This document shows positions 23,890 to 33,326 of a stretch of DNA of 38,249 nt, one piece after another. A model generated the notes under the pieces. It made no database searches and was not told where the DNA came from. It saw only the letters and a list, made by a program, of their open reading frames with translations. Source of the stretch: Acidobacteriota bacterium (lineage in GTDB: Bacteria > Acidobacteriota > Vicinamibacteria > Vicinamibacterales > UBA8438). Numbering within the stretch: the stretch's first letter is position 1; each line of letters starts with the position of its first letter. The position numbers and the translations under genes were made by a program. The stretch covers positions 79,181 through 117,429 of the forward strand of contig JAGWAH010000001.1 of NCBI GenBank assembly GCA_021296515.1, given 5' to 3'.

Positions 23890-24135
23890 TCACTCCTCGT
23901 CGAGAAAGTCGACCGCGGCCCGCATGCCGTCGCGTTCGGCGGCGATCTCGGCCAGCGCCCGCACCGCCGATGCAGTGCGGCCGCGACGTCCAATCAGCTT
24001 GCCGAGGTCACCCGAACGTGTCGTCAGCTCGATGCGCACATCCCCGTGCTCGACCCGTTCGTCCACCTGAACCGAGTCGGGATGATCGACGAGCGCCTTC
24101 GCGATCACCTCGACCACGTCCCGCGCGCGGCTCAC
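23890..24135 (-). CDS. khpA: KhpA-type KH-domain RNA-binding protein
   Basis: An 81-residue single KH domain. The GxxG loop is in [20 protein letters not shown], the RNA-contact motif of the KhpA/YlqC family. Between rpsP and rimM is the standard location for this gene. GTG 24135 overlaps the rpsP stop. In Gram-positive bacteria KhpA pairs with KhpB and affects division and small RNAs; its role elsewhere is less clear. Confidence 0.93.
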   Translation of the reverse strand: MSRARDVVEVIAKALVDHPDSVQVDERVEHGDVRIELTTRSGDLGKLIGRRGRTASAVRALAEIAAERDGMRAAVDFLDEE

Positions 24136-24422
24136 GAAGCCGCCGGCGCCGCCGCCGACTCCGCCGCCTCCTCGCCTCCGGCCGCGGCCGCGGGATTGCG
24201 TGCGATGAGCGTACGAACGGTGTCGCTCATCTGCGCGCCCAGCGCCACCCAGTGCTCGATCCGATCGATCTTCACCGTCAGCGCCTCGGGCTGCACCGTC
24301 GGGTCGTAGTGCCCCACCACCTCCAGCGCGCGTCCGTCGGGGGCGCTGCGCGAGTCGATCACCACCAGCCGGTAGAACGGACTCTTCTTCGCTCCCTGCC
24401 GCCGCAGTCGAATCGTCAGCAT
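24132..24422 (-). CDS. rpsP: 30S ribosomal protein S16
   Basis: A 96-residue S16: [40 protein letters not shown] and the [20 protein letters not shown] helix. The start is ATG 24422, with AAGGAG about 9 nt upstream; a GTG at 24440 would place that ribosome site inside the gene. The last 20 residues are an Ala/Glu tail. It opens the rpsP-khpA-rimM-trmD-rplS set, 61 nt after ffh, as in many genomes. Confidence 0.95.
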   Translation of the reverse strand: MLTIRLRRQGAKKSPFYRLVVIDSRSAPDGRALEVVGHYDPTVQPEALTVKIDRIEHWVALGAQMSDTVRTLIARNPAAAAGGEEAAESAAAPAAS

Positions 24423-24483
24423 CCTCTCTCTCTCCTTCACCCGTCGCTTCGCCGCCGCGAGACCGCGCGGCGCGGCCCCGGCA

Positions 24484-25818
24484 TCATTGCATGGTCGGCA
24501 ACGCCATGCGCCGCCGCTTCCCTTTCCGCCGGCTCCGCCCGCCGACGGTCTTCAACATCTTGCGCATCTCCGCGAACTGCCGGAGCAGCCGATTGACGTC
24601 CTGCACCGTCGTCCCGCTGCCACGCGCCACGCGGCGCCGCCGGCTCCCGTTCATGACCGCCGGGGTCCGGCGCTCCTGCGCCGTCATCGAATCGATGATG
24701 GCCACCATGCGGGTCATCACGCTCGCATCGACCTCGCCCTCGGGGATCCGCGAACCGAGCCCCGGAATCATGCCGAGCACCTGGTTCAGCGGCCCCATCC
24801 GACCGACGGCCCGCATCTGCTGCTTCAGATCGTCGAGCGTGAGCCCGTTGCTCCGGATGCGCGTCGCCATCGACGCGGCGTCGTCCTGGGCAATCGCCTG
24901 CTCGGCCCGCTCGACGAGGCTCAGCACGTCGCCCATGCCCAGGAGACGCGACACCAGCCGGTCGGGCCTGAACGGCTCCAGGTCCTCCATCCGTTCACCG
25001 GTCGCCGCGAACGTGACCGGCACGCCGACCACCGACACCACGGACAGCGCCGCCCCGCCCCGCGCGTCGCCGTCCAGCTTGGTGAGAACCACGCCGGTCA
25101 CGCCGAGCCGGTGGTTGAACTCCCCGGCGCTTCGGACCGCGTCCTGTCCGGTCATCGCGTCGGCCACGAACAGCAGGTCCGAAGGCTTCACGGCATCCCG
25201 GATGGCCACGATCTCGCGCATCATCTCTTCGTCCAGGTGGAGGCGGCCGGCGGTATCCACGAGCAGGACGTCGAAGCCGAGCTGTCGCGCCTCGGACACC
25301 GCCGCGGCGGCGCGCCGCACCGGGTCTCCCGAATCTCCCTCGTGAATTCGCAGCCCCGCGTCCCGCGCGAGCACCGCGAGCTGCTCGATAGCCGCCGGAC
25401 GCCGCACGTCGGTGGAGACCAGAAGCGGATGCCGGCCCTGGCCGGACAGCCAGCGCCCCAGCTTCGCGGTCGTCGTGGTCTTGCCCGAGCCCTGCAATCC
25501 GACCAGCAGCACCACCTGCGGCCGGTCGGCCGCGGCCGAGAGCCCCGCGCGGGACTCGCCGAAGAGTTGCAACAGCTCGTCGCGAACGATGGCGACGACC
25601 TGCTGGGAGGGGGTGAGGCTGTCGAGCACGGCCCGTTCGGTGGCTCGATCGCGCACGCGATCAATGAAGGCCTTGACGACCTTGAAGTTGACGTCCGCCT
25701 CGAGCAGCGCCAGCCGGATCTCCCGCAACGTACGCTCGACCGTCTCCGGCGTCAGCCGCACCTCGCGGCGCAACGACCCGAAGACGTCCTGCAAGCGTGA
25801 GCCGAGTGCCTGGAACAT
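24484..25818 (-). CDS. ffh: Signal recognition particle protein Ffh
   Basis: A 444-residue SRP54 GTPase. The N domain is [20 protein letters not shown] followed by [16 protein letters not shown] motifs: [46 protein letters not shown]. The M domain has [45 protein letters not shown] and a Lys/Arg-rich end, with Met-rich segments for signal-peptide binding. It targets inner-membrane proteins with its receptor FtsY, encoded 3 kb upstream in the same direction. Start ATG 25818; GGAGGGAC-like purines are on the other strand only, so the ribosome site is weak. Confidence 0.96.
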   Translation of the reverse strand: MFQALGSRLQDVFGSLRREVRLTPETVERTLREIRLALLEADVNFKVVKAFIDRVRDRATERAVLDSLTPSQQVVAIVRDELLQLFGESRAGLSAAADRPQVVLLVGLQGSGKTTTTAKLGRWLSGQGRHPLLVSTDVRRPAAIEQLAVLARDAGLRIHEGDSGDPVRRAAAAVSEARQLGFDVLLVDTAGRLHLDEEMMREIVAIRDAVKPSDLLFVADAMTGQDAVRSAGEFNHRLGVTGVVLTKLDGDARGGAALSVVSVVGVPVTFAATGERMEDLEPFRPDRLVSRLLGMGDVLSLVERAEQAIAQDDAASMATRIRSNGLTLDDLKQQMRAVGRMGPLNQVLGMIPGLGSRIPEGEVDASVMTRMVAIIDSMTAQERRTPAVMNGSRRRRVARGSGTTVQDVNRLLRQFAEMRKMLKTVGGRSRRKGKRRRMALPTMQ

Positions 25819-25851
25819 CGGAGGGACCCGCTCCCGTCCGGGCCACTTGTC

Positions 25852-25890
25852 GAGAAGCCGTAAACGCTTCTCAGGAAACTGGTTATTTTA
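25852..25890 (-). promoter_or_regulatory. ffh leader: candidate -10 box and hairpin
   Basis: In the 113-nt gap between ribBA and ffh, the minus strand has TAAAAT at 25890-25885 (5 of 6 to TATAAT) with no clear -35. Downstream, the arms at 25852-25858 and 25866-25872 form a perfect 7-bp hairpin (GAGAAGC, 7-nt loop, GCTTCTC) in the ffh leader. It could be a promoter plus 5' UTR structure or a weak boundary after ribBA. It is the least GC-rich patch of this region. Confidence 0.45.
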
Positions 25891-25931
25891 GACCGTAGCG
25901 AGTGGCCGCGTCCAGACTGCGGCGCGAGATC

Positions 25932-27194
25932 CTACACGGACGACAGCCGGTGACCGAGCTTCTCCTTCTTCGTGCGGAGATAGCGCTCGGTGAACTCGGT
26001 CGGCTCGATCTCCAGGGGCACCGATCTCTCCACCGCCAGCCCGTAGCCGTCGAGGCCGACGAACTTCCGGGGGTTGTTGGTGAGCAGGCGCATCGTGCGC
26101 ACGCCGAGGTCGCCCAGGATCTGCGCGCCGATGCCGTAGTCGCGCTGGTCCGGCTTGAAGCCGAGATGCTCGTTCGCCTCCACGGTGTCGAGCCCCTGAT
26201 CCTGCAGCTCGTACGCGCGGATCTTGTTGGCCAGCCCGATGCCGCGCCCCTCCTGGTTCAGATAGAGGAGCACCCCGCGGCCCTCGGCGGCGATCCTCTC
26301 CATCGCCCGCGACAACTGCGCCCCGCAGTCGCAGCGGGTGGACGCCAGCACGTCGCCGGTCAGGCATTGCGAATGGACGCGCACGAGCACGCTCTTGCCG
26401 TCGCCGACCTCTCCGCGCACGAGCGCGACGTGGGTCCGCCCGTCGATGAGACTGTCGTAGGCAGTCACCGTGAAGGGTCCGTGCGCGGTCGGAAGCTGCG
26501 CCGAGGCGAGGCGCTTCACGAGACGGTCGTGGCGCATCCGGTGCTTGATGAGATCCGCAACGGTGATCATCGGCAGATCATGCCGCCGCGCGAACTGGTC
26601 GAGGTCGGGCACGCGGGCCATCGTGCCGTCGTCGTTCATGATCTCGCAGATGACCCCGGCCGGGTAGAGGCCGGCGAGCCGGGCGAGATCGACCGCCGCT
26701 TCCGTCTGGCCGGCGCGCACCAGCACGCCCCCGTCGCGCGCGCGCAGCGGGGAAACGTGGCCGGGCTTGGCGAGATCGCTCGGACGGGTCGCCGGATCGA
26801 TCGCCACCCGGATCGTGGCGGACCGGTCGGCGGCGGAAATCCCGGTCGTGGTGACGTGCTTCGCGTCGATGGGCACGGCGAACGCCGTCTCGAACCGCGA
26901 CGTGTTCTCGCTCACGATCATCGGTATGTCGAGCTCGTCGAGACGCTGCCCGGTCATGGACAGGCAGATCAGGCCGCGACCGTAGCGCGCCATGAAGTTG
27001 ATCGCGTCGGGGGTGACCTTCTCCGCGGCGATGGTCAGGTCCCCTTCGTTCTCGCGATCCTCGTCGTCCACCACGATCAGCATGCGGCCGCGACGAAACG
27101 CCTCGACTGCATCGTCGATGCTCGCGAACCGCGCACCCGACGGACTCTCGCCGGAGGTGGCGGCCGGCGCTTCCGGTTTGTTGCTGTCGGTCAT
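25932..27194 (-). CDS. ribBA: RibBA: DHBP synthase / GTP cyclohydrolase II
   Basis: A 420-residue fusion. The RibB half (about 25-220) has [65 protein letters not shown] and [20 protein letters not shown]. The RibA half (about 225-415) has [16 protein letters not shown] with the zinc Cys, [22 protein letters not shown] and [10 protein letters not shown]. It makes both riboflavin precursors from ribulose 5-phosphate and GTP. ATG 27194 overlaps the ribE stop. All key residues of both halves appear present. The frame is open upstream into ribE, but that part is not RibBA-like. Confidence 0.95.
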   Translation of the reverse strand: MTDSNKPEAPAATSGESPSGARFASIDDAVEAFRRGRMLIVVDDEDRENEGDLTIAAEKVTPDAINFMARYGRGLICLSMTGQRLDELDIPMIVSENTSRFETAFAVPIDAKHVTTTGISAADRSATIRVAIDPATRPSDLAKPGHVSPLRARDGGVLVRAGQTEAAVDLARLAGLYPAGVICEIMNDDGTMARVPDLDQFARRHDLPMITVADLIKHRMRHDRLVKRLASAQLPTAHGPFTVTAYDSLIDGRTHVALVRGEVGDGKSVLVRVHSQCLTGDVLASTRCDCGAQLSRAMERIAAEGRGVLLYLNQEGRGIGLANKIRAYELQDQGLDTVEANEHLGFKPDQRDYGIGAQILGDLGVRTMRLLTNNPRKFVGLDGYGLAVERSVPLEIEPTEFTERYLRTKKEKLGHRLSSV

Positions 27195-27814
27195 GGCCGG
27201 CTCGACGTTGCCCTCCTCGGGTCGCCTCCGAACGCCTCCAGAGCGCGGGCGACGTACTTTCCGATGATATCGCACTCGATGTTGACGGCGTCGCCGGCGC
27301 GCCGTGCGTGGAGATTGGTGCAGCGCCAGGTGTGCGGCACGATCTGCACGGTGAAGCGCTCCGCCTCGAGCCCGGCGACGGTCAGACTGATCCCGTCGAC
27401 CGCAACCGATCCCTTCGTCACGACATGGCGTGCGAGATCCGCCGGATATGCCACGGTCACCCACCAGAAGTCGGTCTCCTGCTCGATCCCGGCAAGACGC
27501 CCGACACCGTCGACATGTCCCTGCACGAAGTGCCCCCCCAGCCGATCGGAGGGCAGCAGGGGGCGCTCCAGGTTCACGGTCGCCCCCTCGCGCAGATCCT
27601 CCAGATTGGTGACCCGCAGGGTCTGCGGGGAGACATCCGCTTCGAATCCCGAAGCGTCGAAACGCACCACCGTCAGGCAGACGCCGTTCACGGCGACGCT
27701 GTCTCCGATCGCGAGCTGGGCGGCGATGTCGGCAGCGATGCGGATTCGCCGTCCGGACGGCAGCTCGCGGGTCGCAGCGACCTCTCCCAGCGCCTCAACG
27801 AGTCCCGTGAACAT
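27191..27814 (-). CDS. ribE: Riboflavin synthase (alpha subunit)
   Basis: A 207-residue protein made of two similar barrels. It opens [12 protein letters not shown], the diagnostic N-terminus. The first half has [15 protein letters not shown], the second [18 protein letters not shown], showing the internal repeat. [20 protein letters not shown] is the conserved link. It dismutates two lumazines into riboflavin. It overlaps the ribD end by 20 nt and the ribBA start by 4 nt. Lumazine synthase (ribH) is not in the window. Confidence 0.95.
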   Translation of the reverse strand: MFTGLVEALGEVAATRELPSGRRIRIAADIAAQLAIGDSVAVNGVCLTVVRFDASGFEADVSPQTLRVTNLEDLREGATVNLERPLLPSDRLGGHFVQGHVDGVGRLAGIEQETDFWWVTVAYPADLARHVVTKGSVAVDGISLTVAGLEAERFTVQIVPHTWRCTNLHARRAGDAVNIECDIIGKYVARALEAFGGDPRRATSSRP

Positions 27815-28892
27815 CGGCCTCCATCAACACGTCCGGCCCGAGCGCCCGGACGGCGAGAGCATCGACAGCGCGAAAGACCGCATCGCGGTCCATCCAGGCA
27901 ACGCCCGATGGTCCCACCTCGACCGGCGCGACGAACACCTGCACCCGGTCGACGAGACCCGCCTCCCATGCCGCCTCGTGCACCAGCCGGCCCCCTTCGA
28001 GGACGAGGCTCGTCACGCGACGCCGCGCGAGCTGCTCGAAGGCGTTGCGGAGGAACCCGCCGGCATCGACGCATTCGACCTCCGCACCGGCGTCGGTGAG
28101 CCGCGCCAGCCGCTCGCGGTGCCGCGCGGACGCCGACTCCACCGTCACCACGACGACCGGCCCGGACTCCAGCGTCCCGAAGAGCCGCGCCGTCGGCGGC
28201 GTGCGCAGCCGGCGATCGAAGACGGCCCGTGTCAGCGGCAGCGCCCTCCGCGCCCCGCGCGCAGTCAGCAGCGGATCGTCGACCAGCACCGTCGTCGACC
28301 CCACGCCGATCGCGTCCACCTCGGCCCGCTGCGCGTGCACGGCCCGGCCGGCCGCGGGCGACGTCAACGTCGTTCGCGCCCCCGGCCGCGCTGCGATGCA
28401 GCCGTCGAGACTGGCGGCGACCTTCATCGTCACGAAGGGCCGCCGCCTGGACACCCACGTGACGAACGCCTCGTTCAACCGCGTCGCCTCGCACTCCCGG
28501 ACACCGGCATCGACCCTGATTCCCCGGCGGCGAAGCGACTCGATGCCCCTGCCGTTCACCACCGGATTCGGGTCCGGCATCGCCACCACCACCCGCGCCA
28601 ACGCCGCCTCGACGATCCGGTCGACGCAGGGTCCGGTTCGCCCGTGATGGCAGCACGGTTCGAGCGTGCAGTACAGGGTCGCTCCCCGCGCGGCCGCGCC
28701 GGCCTCGGCCAGCGCGCGAACCTCCGCGTGATCGCCTCCCGCCCGCTCGTGGTAACCGGAGCCCACGACGGCGCCGCGGCCGTCGACGATGACCGCGCCG
28801 ACCATGGGATTCGGACTCGTCCGCCCGCGGCCCTTCGCGGCAAGCCGCAGGGCCTCGCGCATGTATGCGTCGTCCCGCGCGGTGGACTCCAT
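27795..28892 (-). CDS. ribD: RibD: diaminohydroxyphosphoribosylaminopyrimidine deaminase / reductase
   Basis: A 365-residue fusion. The N-terminal deaminase has the zinc motif DHAEVRALAEAG (His-Ala-Glu) and TLYCTLEPCCHHGRTGPC (Pro-Cys-Cys), with SPNPMVGAVIVDGRG before them. The C-terminal reductase begins RPFVTMKVAASLDGCIA and continues AIGVGSTTVLVDDPLLTARG and VLEGGRLVHEAAWEAGLVDR. It carries out steps 2 and 3 of riboflavin synthesis. ATG 28892 is 6 nt after the ftsY stop. No FMN riboswitch precedes it, as there is no space for one. Confidence 0.94.
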   Translation of the reverse strand: MESTARDDAYMREALRLAAKGRGRTSPNPMVGAVIVDGRGAVVGSGYHERAGGDHAEVRALAEAGAAARGATLYCTLEPCCHHGRTGPCVDRIVEAALARVVVAMPDPNPVVNGRGIESLRRRGIRVDAGVRECEATRLNEAFVTWVSRRRPFVTMKVAASLDGCIAARPGARTTLTSPAAGRAVHAQRAEVDAIGVGSTTVLVDDPLLTARGARRALPLTRAVFDRRLRTPPTARLFGTLESGPVVVVTVESASARHRERLARLTDAGAEVECVDAGGFLRNAFEQLARRRVTSLVLEGGRLVHEAAWEAGLVDRVQVFVAPVEVGPSGVAWMDRDAVFRAVDALAVRALGPDVLMEADVHGTR

Positions 28893-28898
28893 GGTCTC

Positions 28899-29801
28899 CT
28901 ACCAGGCCTTCTCGAACAACGCGTCGACGTAGTCGCCGGCCGAGAACGGAAGCAGGTCGTCGATTCCCTCACCGACCCCGACGTAGCGGATCGGCACCCC
29001 GAGCTCCCCCGCGATGGCCACCGCGACGCCGCCCTTCGCGGTGCCGTCGAGCTTGGTCAGCACGATGCCGGTCACTCCCGCCGTCTCCAGGAACCGGCGC
29101 GCCTGGGAGATGCCGTTCTGTCCCACGCTGGCGTCCACCACCAGCAGCACCTCGTGGGGCGCACCGGCCGCCGCACGGCCCGCGACGCGGCGTATCTTCC
29201 CCAGCTCTCCCATCAGATCGGCGCGGGTATGCAGACGGCCCGCCGTATCGACGAACACCACGTCGCGGCCCCGCGCCCGCGCCGCCGAGATCGCGTCGAA
29301 GACGACCGCAGCAGGATCGGCTCCATCGGCGGCGCGCACGATGTCGACCGACGCGCGTTCCGCCCATACCGCGATCTGCTCGACCGCGGCCGCCCGGAAC
29401 GTGTCCGCCGCGCAGATGAGAGGCGTCCGGCCATCGAGGCGGCAGCGATGGGCCAGCTTTCCGACCGTCGTGGTCTTGCCGGTCCCGTTGACGCCGACCA
29501 CGAGCACGACCCGCGGCGACGGAACCTCCACCGGGAGCGCCGCCACGCCGGCCAGAACACCGCGGATCTCGGTCTTGACGCGGTCCCGGAGGTCGCCCGC
29601 GCCGTCCTCGCCGACCCGCGCGACGATACGGCCTGCCGTCAGCACCCCGACGTCCGCCTCGATCAACAGCTCCTCAAGAGCCTCGAGGGTCTCGGCGCTC
29701 GGGTCGCCGCTCCCGGAAGTACCGCTCAGACGCTCGAGCCGGCTCGTCCAGCGCCTGGCCGTGCGCCGCAACCCGTCTCGCAGACGGCCGACGATGCTCA
29801 T
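28899..29801 (-). CDS. ftsY: SRP receptor FtsY
   Basis: A 300-residue NG-domain GTPase. The N domain (LEALEELLIEADVGV) is followed by VVGVNGTGKTTTVGKLAH (G1), ICAADTFRAAAVEQIAVW (G2), [16 protein letters not shown] (G3), VLTKLDGTAKGGVAVAI (G4) and RYVGVGEGIDDLLPF (G5). The acidic A domain of E. coli is absent; only about 30 basic residues lie in front. It docks SRP-ribosome complexes at the membrane. ATG 29801 overlaps the gpsA stop by 4 nt. The short gap of 6 nt to ribD suggests one transcript. Confidence 0.95.
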   Translation of the reverse strand: MSIVGRLRDGLRRTARRWTSRLERLSGTSGSGDPSAETLEALEELLIEADVGVLTAGRIVARVGEDGAGDLRDRVKTEIRGVLAGVAALPVEVPSPRVVLVVGVNGTGKTTTVGKLAHRCRLDGRTPLICAADTFRAAAVEQIAVWAERASVDIVRAADGADPAAVVFDAISAARARGRDVVFVDTAGRLHTRADLMGELGKIRRVAGRAAAGAPHEVLLVVDASVGQNGISQARRFLETAGVTGIVLTKLDGTAKGGVAVAIAGELGVPIRYVGVGEGIDDLLPFSAGDYVDALFEKAW

Positions 29802-30814
29802 TCGTCCAGCTCCGATCGCTGGCGCCGGAGCATGAGATCCTCCACCGCGGCCCGCGGCGTCTTGTGACCGCCGATTACTTCAGCCATCTGCGCAGTGATG
29901 GGCAGCTCCACGCCGTGCCGCGCGCCCAGATCGAGCACCGCCCGGGTCGTGCGGACTCCTTCCGCGACCATCCGCATTCCGTCGAGCACCTCGTCGAGGG
30001 GGCGTCCCTTGCCGAGCTCGATCCCGAGTTGGCGGTTGCGGCTCAGCCCGCCTGTGCACGTCAGCACGAGGTCGCCGAGACCGCTCAGGCCCGCCAGCGT
30101 GTCCCGCCGTCCACCGAGGGCGTACGCCAGACGCGACATCTCGGCCAGCCCGCGCGTCACCAGCGCCGCTATCGCGTTGTGCCCGAGCCCCAGCGACTCG
30201 ATGCCGCCGGCCGCGATGGCGATGACGTTCTTCATCGCGCCCCCGATCTCGACACCGACGACGTCGTCGCTCGCGTACAGCCGGAAGCGGTCCGACCGGA
30301 AGTCCTGCTGAACGGCGGTGACCGCCTCCCGCCGCCGGCCGGCCACGGCCACCGCGGTGGGCACGCCCCGCGCCACCTCCGCCGCGAAGCTGGGGCCCGA
30401 CAGCACCGTCACGGCCCGCTCGCCGCCGACCTCCTGGGCGATCACTTCCGACACCCTGAGGAGCGTTCCGTCCTCGATGCCCTTCGCCGCGCTGATGACC
30501 GTCACGTCCGGCCGGAGGCGGTCCGCGGCGCGGCGCAGCACCTGCCGGGCCCCGTGCGACGGCACCGCGGCGACGACGTACACCGCGCCGTCCACGGCGT
30601 CCTCCAGCGCCGGAGCCAGGTGCACGGATCGCGGCAACTCGACGCCGGGCAGGTACACGTCGTTGCGACGCTGAGCCTCCATCTGACCGACGAGCTGCGC
30701 ATCCCGACCCCACAGCCGCACCTCGCGCCCGCAGCGAGCGAGATGGATTGCCAGCGCCGTGCCCCAACTGCCGCAGCCGAGCACGGCCACCGGTCCGATC
30801 AACGCCACCCGCAC
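29798..30814 (-). CDS. gpsA: Glycerol-3-phosphate dehydrogenase [NAD(P)+]
   Basis: A 338-residue enzyme that makes glycerol 3-phosphate for phospholipids. The NAD loop is VAVLGCGSWGTALAIHLA, then VISAAKGIEDGTLLRVSEV, LSGPSFAAEVARG, IGGAMKNVIAIAAGGIE with the catalytic Lys, and GLSGLGDLVLTCTGGLSRN. GTG 30814 lies only 2 nt after AGGAGG; GTG 30808 would have an 8-nt spacing and is a good alternative. The 126-nt gap to thpR holds a GC-rich inverted repeat (30851-30867) but no clear promoter. Confidence 0.95.
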   Translation of the reverse strand: MRVALIGPVAVLGCGSWGTALAIHLARCGREVRLWGRDAQLVGQMEAQRRNDVYLPGVELPRSVHLAPALEDAVDGAVYVVAAVPSHGARQVLRRAADRLRPDVTVISAAKGIEDGTLLRVSEVIAQEVGGERAVTVLSGPSFAAEVARGVPTAVAVAGRRREAVTAVQQDFRSDRFRLYASDDVVGVEIGGAMKNVIAIAAGGIESLGLGHNAIAALVTRGLAEMSRLAYALGGRRDTLAGLSGLGDLVLTCTGGLSRNRQLGIELGKGRPLDEVLDGMRMVAEGVRTTRAVLDLGARHGVELPITAQMAEVIGGHKTPRAAVEDLMLRRQRSELDE

Positions 30815-30940
30815 GTCCTCCTGCTGTACATCGTCTCGTGGGGACCCGGTCGCGCCCGCGGGGCGCGCCGGATCGGCGCCCGGTGTCGCACTCGATCGCC
30901 GGCGCGTACCGAGTATGCCCGATCTCGAAAGCCGGATGAG

Positions 30941-31519
30941 TCACGCCGCGCCGCCTTCGAGCGCCGCCGTGGCCAGGCGATGGTAGGTCGAGCCCTCCGA
31001 TTCCAGGCGGCTCTGGTACAGAGAAATGCGATCCACCGTCCAGGAAATCGGCGGCAGCGCGGTCTCGGCCAGTGCGGCGCGCAGCCGGCGGCCGCCGTGA
31101 GTTCGCAGCCGGCGCACGCGGCCCAGCGTGACGTGCGGCTCGAAACGCGGGGGGCCCGGCCCGTAACCGCGGTCCTCCAGACGCCGCCAAAGCAGTCGCG
31201 CCACGACGGCTGCCTGCTCGCCTCCTCTCCCGGGCCCCATCCAGACAACCCGCGGAGCACCGGACGATGGAAAGACGCCCGCCACCGACAGCGAGAGACG
31301 GAAGGGCGGCTGCGCGAACGGCGCGGCCGCCAGGGCGCGGAGAATGGTGGACGGGTCCGGGACGTCTCCGAGGAACGCCAGCGTCAAGTGCAGCTTCGCC
31401 GGCCTCACCCACCGGATCGAAGCGCCGAGACCGGCGGCCCGCCCGGCCAACAGGATGCCGACCCGCTCCGCGGCGGCCCGCGCGGGCGCGTCGAGATCGA
31501 TCGCGAAGAAAAGACGCAC
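30941..31519 (-). CDS. thpR: RNA 2',3'-cyclic phosphodiesterase (ThpR/LigT)
   Basis: A 192-residue 2H phosphoesterase. The opening VRLFFAIDLDAPARAAA is typical. The two catalytic HxT motifs are PAKLHLTLAFLGDV and FEPHVTLGRVRRL, about 80 residues apart as expected. It hydrolyses 2',3'-cyclic RNA ends and can join them in vitro. GTG 31519 shares one base with the cinA stop (TAGTG). The substrate in vivo is unknown in most bacteria. Confidence 0.92.
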   Translation of the reverse strand: MRLFFAIDLDAPARAAAERVGILLAGRAAGLGASIRWVRPAKLHLTLAFLGDVPDPSTILRALAAAPFAQPPFRLSLSVAGVFPSSGAPRVVWMGPGRGGEQAAVVARLLWRRLEDRGYGPGPPRFEPHVTLGRVRRLRTHGGRRLRAALAETALPPISWTVDRISLYQSRLESEGSTYHRLATAALEGGAA

Positions 31520-32811
31520 TACGAGCCCGTCGACGGCGCGCGAAGCAGCGCGCGGCGGAGCAGATCGAGCGCGGCCTGCGACGCCTGGAACTTCACCCGC
31601 TCGCGGTCGCCGGGAAGCTGCACGCGGCGTACCCGCGGCGGCGCCCCGCGGGCGGCCAGCGCCAGGCACACCGTTCCCACCGGCTTCTCGGGCGTCGCCC
31701 CGCCGGGGCCGGCGATCCCGGTCACCGCGAGGCCGAAATCGACATCGGCCGCCACGCGCGCCGCCTCGGCCATCGCCTCGGCCACCGCCTCGCTCACCGC
31801 GCCGTGGGCCTCGATGAGCCCCGGGGCGACCCCCAGGGCCACCTTCGCCTGGTTGCTGTAGAGAACCCACCCCGCGTGAACGTACGCCGAGCTGCCCGGC
31901 ACGTCCGTGAGCCGCGACGCGATCAATCCGCCGGTGCAGGACTCGGCGACGGCGACACGCGCTTCCCGTCGCCGCAGCAGCTCCCCCACCACCTCCGGCA
32001 GGGTCCGCCCGTCGGTGCTCACGACACAGCTACCGAGCACGCCCGCCAGCTCCTCCACCGCCGCATCGAGAACGCGCCCCCCCTCGGCGGGATCGGCGCC
32101 GACCGTCGACAGGTGCAGGTCGATCTGTCCGAGGGAGGCGAGAATCGTCGTCGAGACGGAGGGCTGCCGCGCGGCCAGCGGCCCATAGATCGGACGGGCC
32201 AGCTCATCGATATGCGATTCCGTCCGTCCGGTCGTGCGGATCGTACGCCGCTGAACCCTCCTGCCGCCGGCCGCGGCAGCCAGCCGGTCTGCGACCAGCC
32301 GGTCGAACATCGGCCGCAGTTCCCGCGGAGGTCCGGGCAACAGGACCAGTCGGCACCCACCTGCCGTCAACCAGAGCCCCGGCGCGGTTCCGGCCGGATT
32401 CGGCAGCACCTCCGCTCCACGCGGAATCGCCGCCTGCCGGCGGTTGATCTCCGGCATCTCCAGACCGCGCGCCTCGAACCGGGCGCGAATCCGGGTGACG
32501 ATGTCCGCCGATTCGTCGAGCGGCACGCCGAGCAGATCCGCGACGACATCGCGCGTCACGTCGTCTGCGGTCGGTCCGAGTCCCCCGGTCACGATCACGA
32601 CGTCCGCCGCGGTCATGGCGTAGCGCAGCGCGCTCGCAAGACCGCGAGGCTCATCCCCCGCCACCAGCTTCTGAACGATGTCGATCCCGACCCCGTTGAG
32701 TCGGTCGGTGATGAACAGAGAGTTCGTATCGGTCTTGTGCGGCGTCAGCAGCTCCGACCCGACGGCGACGATCACGGCCGACGACGGACCGCTGCCGCGT
32801 CGTTCCGTCAT
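31519..32811 (-). CDS. cinA: CinA family protein (competence/damage-inducible; nicotinamide-nucleotide amidase)
   Basis: A 430-residue two-domain protein. The N-terminal COG1058/MoCF part has AVIVAVGSELLTPHKTDTNS, DVVIVTGGLGPTADDVTRD and LLPGPPRELRPMF (ADP-ribose pyrophosphatase-type). The C-terminal amidase part has VAVAESCTGGLIASRLTDV with the serine motif, HAGWVLYSNQAKVALGV and LAVTGIAGPGGATPEKPVGT. It salvages NMN to NaMN. ATG 32811 overlaps the pgpA stop. All blocks of the full-length form are present. Confidence 0.94.
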   Translation of the reverse strand: MTERRGSGPSSAVIVAVGSELLTPHKTDTNSLFITDRLNGVGIDIVQKLVAGDEPRGLASALRYAMTAADVVIVTGGLGPTADDVTRDVVADLLGVPLDESADIVTRIRARFEARGLEMPEINRRQAAIPRGAEVLPNPAGTAPGLWLTAGGCRLVLLPGPPRELRPMFDRLVADRLAAAAGGRRVQRRTIRTTGRTESHIDELARPIYGPLAARQPSVSTTILASLGQIDLHLSTVGADPAEGGRVLDAAVEELAGVLGSCVVSTDGRTLPEVVGELLRRREARVAVAESCTGGLIASRLTDVPGSSAYVHAGWVLYSNQAKVALGVAPGLIEAHGAVSEAVAEAMAEAARVAADVDFGLAVTGIAGPGGATPEKPVGTVCLALAARGAPPRVRRVQLPGDRERVKFQASQAALDLLRRALLRAPSTGS

Positions 32812-33275
32812 CCGAGCATCACCGACGGCGCGACGGCCGCTCCCACCCGTACCGTCACGTAGGCGTAGAGGCCGGCGACGACGTCGTCCGCCATCACTCC
32901 CCATCCGGCCGGCAGGCGCTCGGCCGCACGAGCCGGGAACGGCTTGACGATGTCGAAGAACCTGAAAGCCAGAAAGCCGGCCACGAGCCCCGGCCAGGCA
33001 ACCGGAACCCAAAACAACGTGATGAGCATGCCGGCGATCTCGTCGATGACGATGGCCCCCGGGTCGCGGCGACCATAGCGCCGCTCCGCCACCGTCGCGG
33101 ACCAGATTCCGACCACGAGCACGGTTCCCAGCAACAGCGCCTCCGCGCCGGCCTCGCCGGTCAGACGCACCAGAAGCAGCAGGCAGAGGCCCACGGCGGA
33201 ACCCCAGGTACCGGGCGCGATCGGGGCCAGCCCGACGTAACCGGCCGTCGCGACGGGCAGCGCCAGGCGGGACAT
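32808..33275 (-). CDS. pgpA: Phosphatidylglycerophosphatase A
   Basis: A 155-residue membrane protein of the PgpA family. Motifs are YVGLAPIAPGTWGSAVGL near the start, DPGAIVIDEIAGMLITLFW (acidic active-site region) and FRFFDIVKPFPARAAERL, followed by GWGVMADDVVAGLYA. Three or four hydrophobic stretches (about 28-45, 50-68, 85-110) fit an integral membrane enzyme. It dephosphorylates phosphatidylglycerol phosphate. ATG 33275 is used; GTG 33278 and GTG 33296 are further upstream in frame. It is the first gene of the long minus-strand run and the enzyme connects with gpsA in phospholipid synthesis. Confidence 0.94.
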   Translation of the reverse strand: MSRLALPVATAGYVGLAPIAPGTWGSAVGLCLLLLVRLTGEAGAEALLLGTVLVVGIWSATVAERRYGRRDPGAIVIDEIAGMLITLFWVPVAWPGLVAGFLAFRFFDIVKPFPARAAERLPAGWGVMADDVVAGLYAYVTVRVGAAVAPSVMLG

Positions 33276-33326
33276 CACCGCACGCGGACGGCACACGGAC
33301 CGTGAGTCTCGAACCGGAGAGTGTGC

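Noticed and set aside
28893-28950. FMN riboswitch in front of ribD
   Set aside because: Only 6 nt separate ftsY and ribD, and no RFN-like conserved blocks are seen near any rib gene.
25902-29867. A plus-strand open frame of 1321 codons opposite ribBA, ribE, ribD and ftsY
   Set aside because: It is antisense to four genes with clear catalytic motifs; long stop-free antisense frames are expected from the GC-rich third positions. Its product is low-complexity in Arg, Pro and His with no domain.
30815-30940. Intrinsic terminator at the CGCGCCC/GGGCGCG inverted repeat (30851-30867) upstream of gpsA
   Set aside because: No U-tract on either strand; such short GC palindromes arise readily in this composition.
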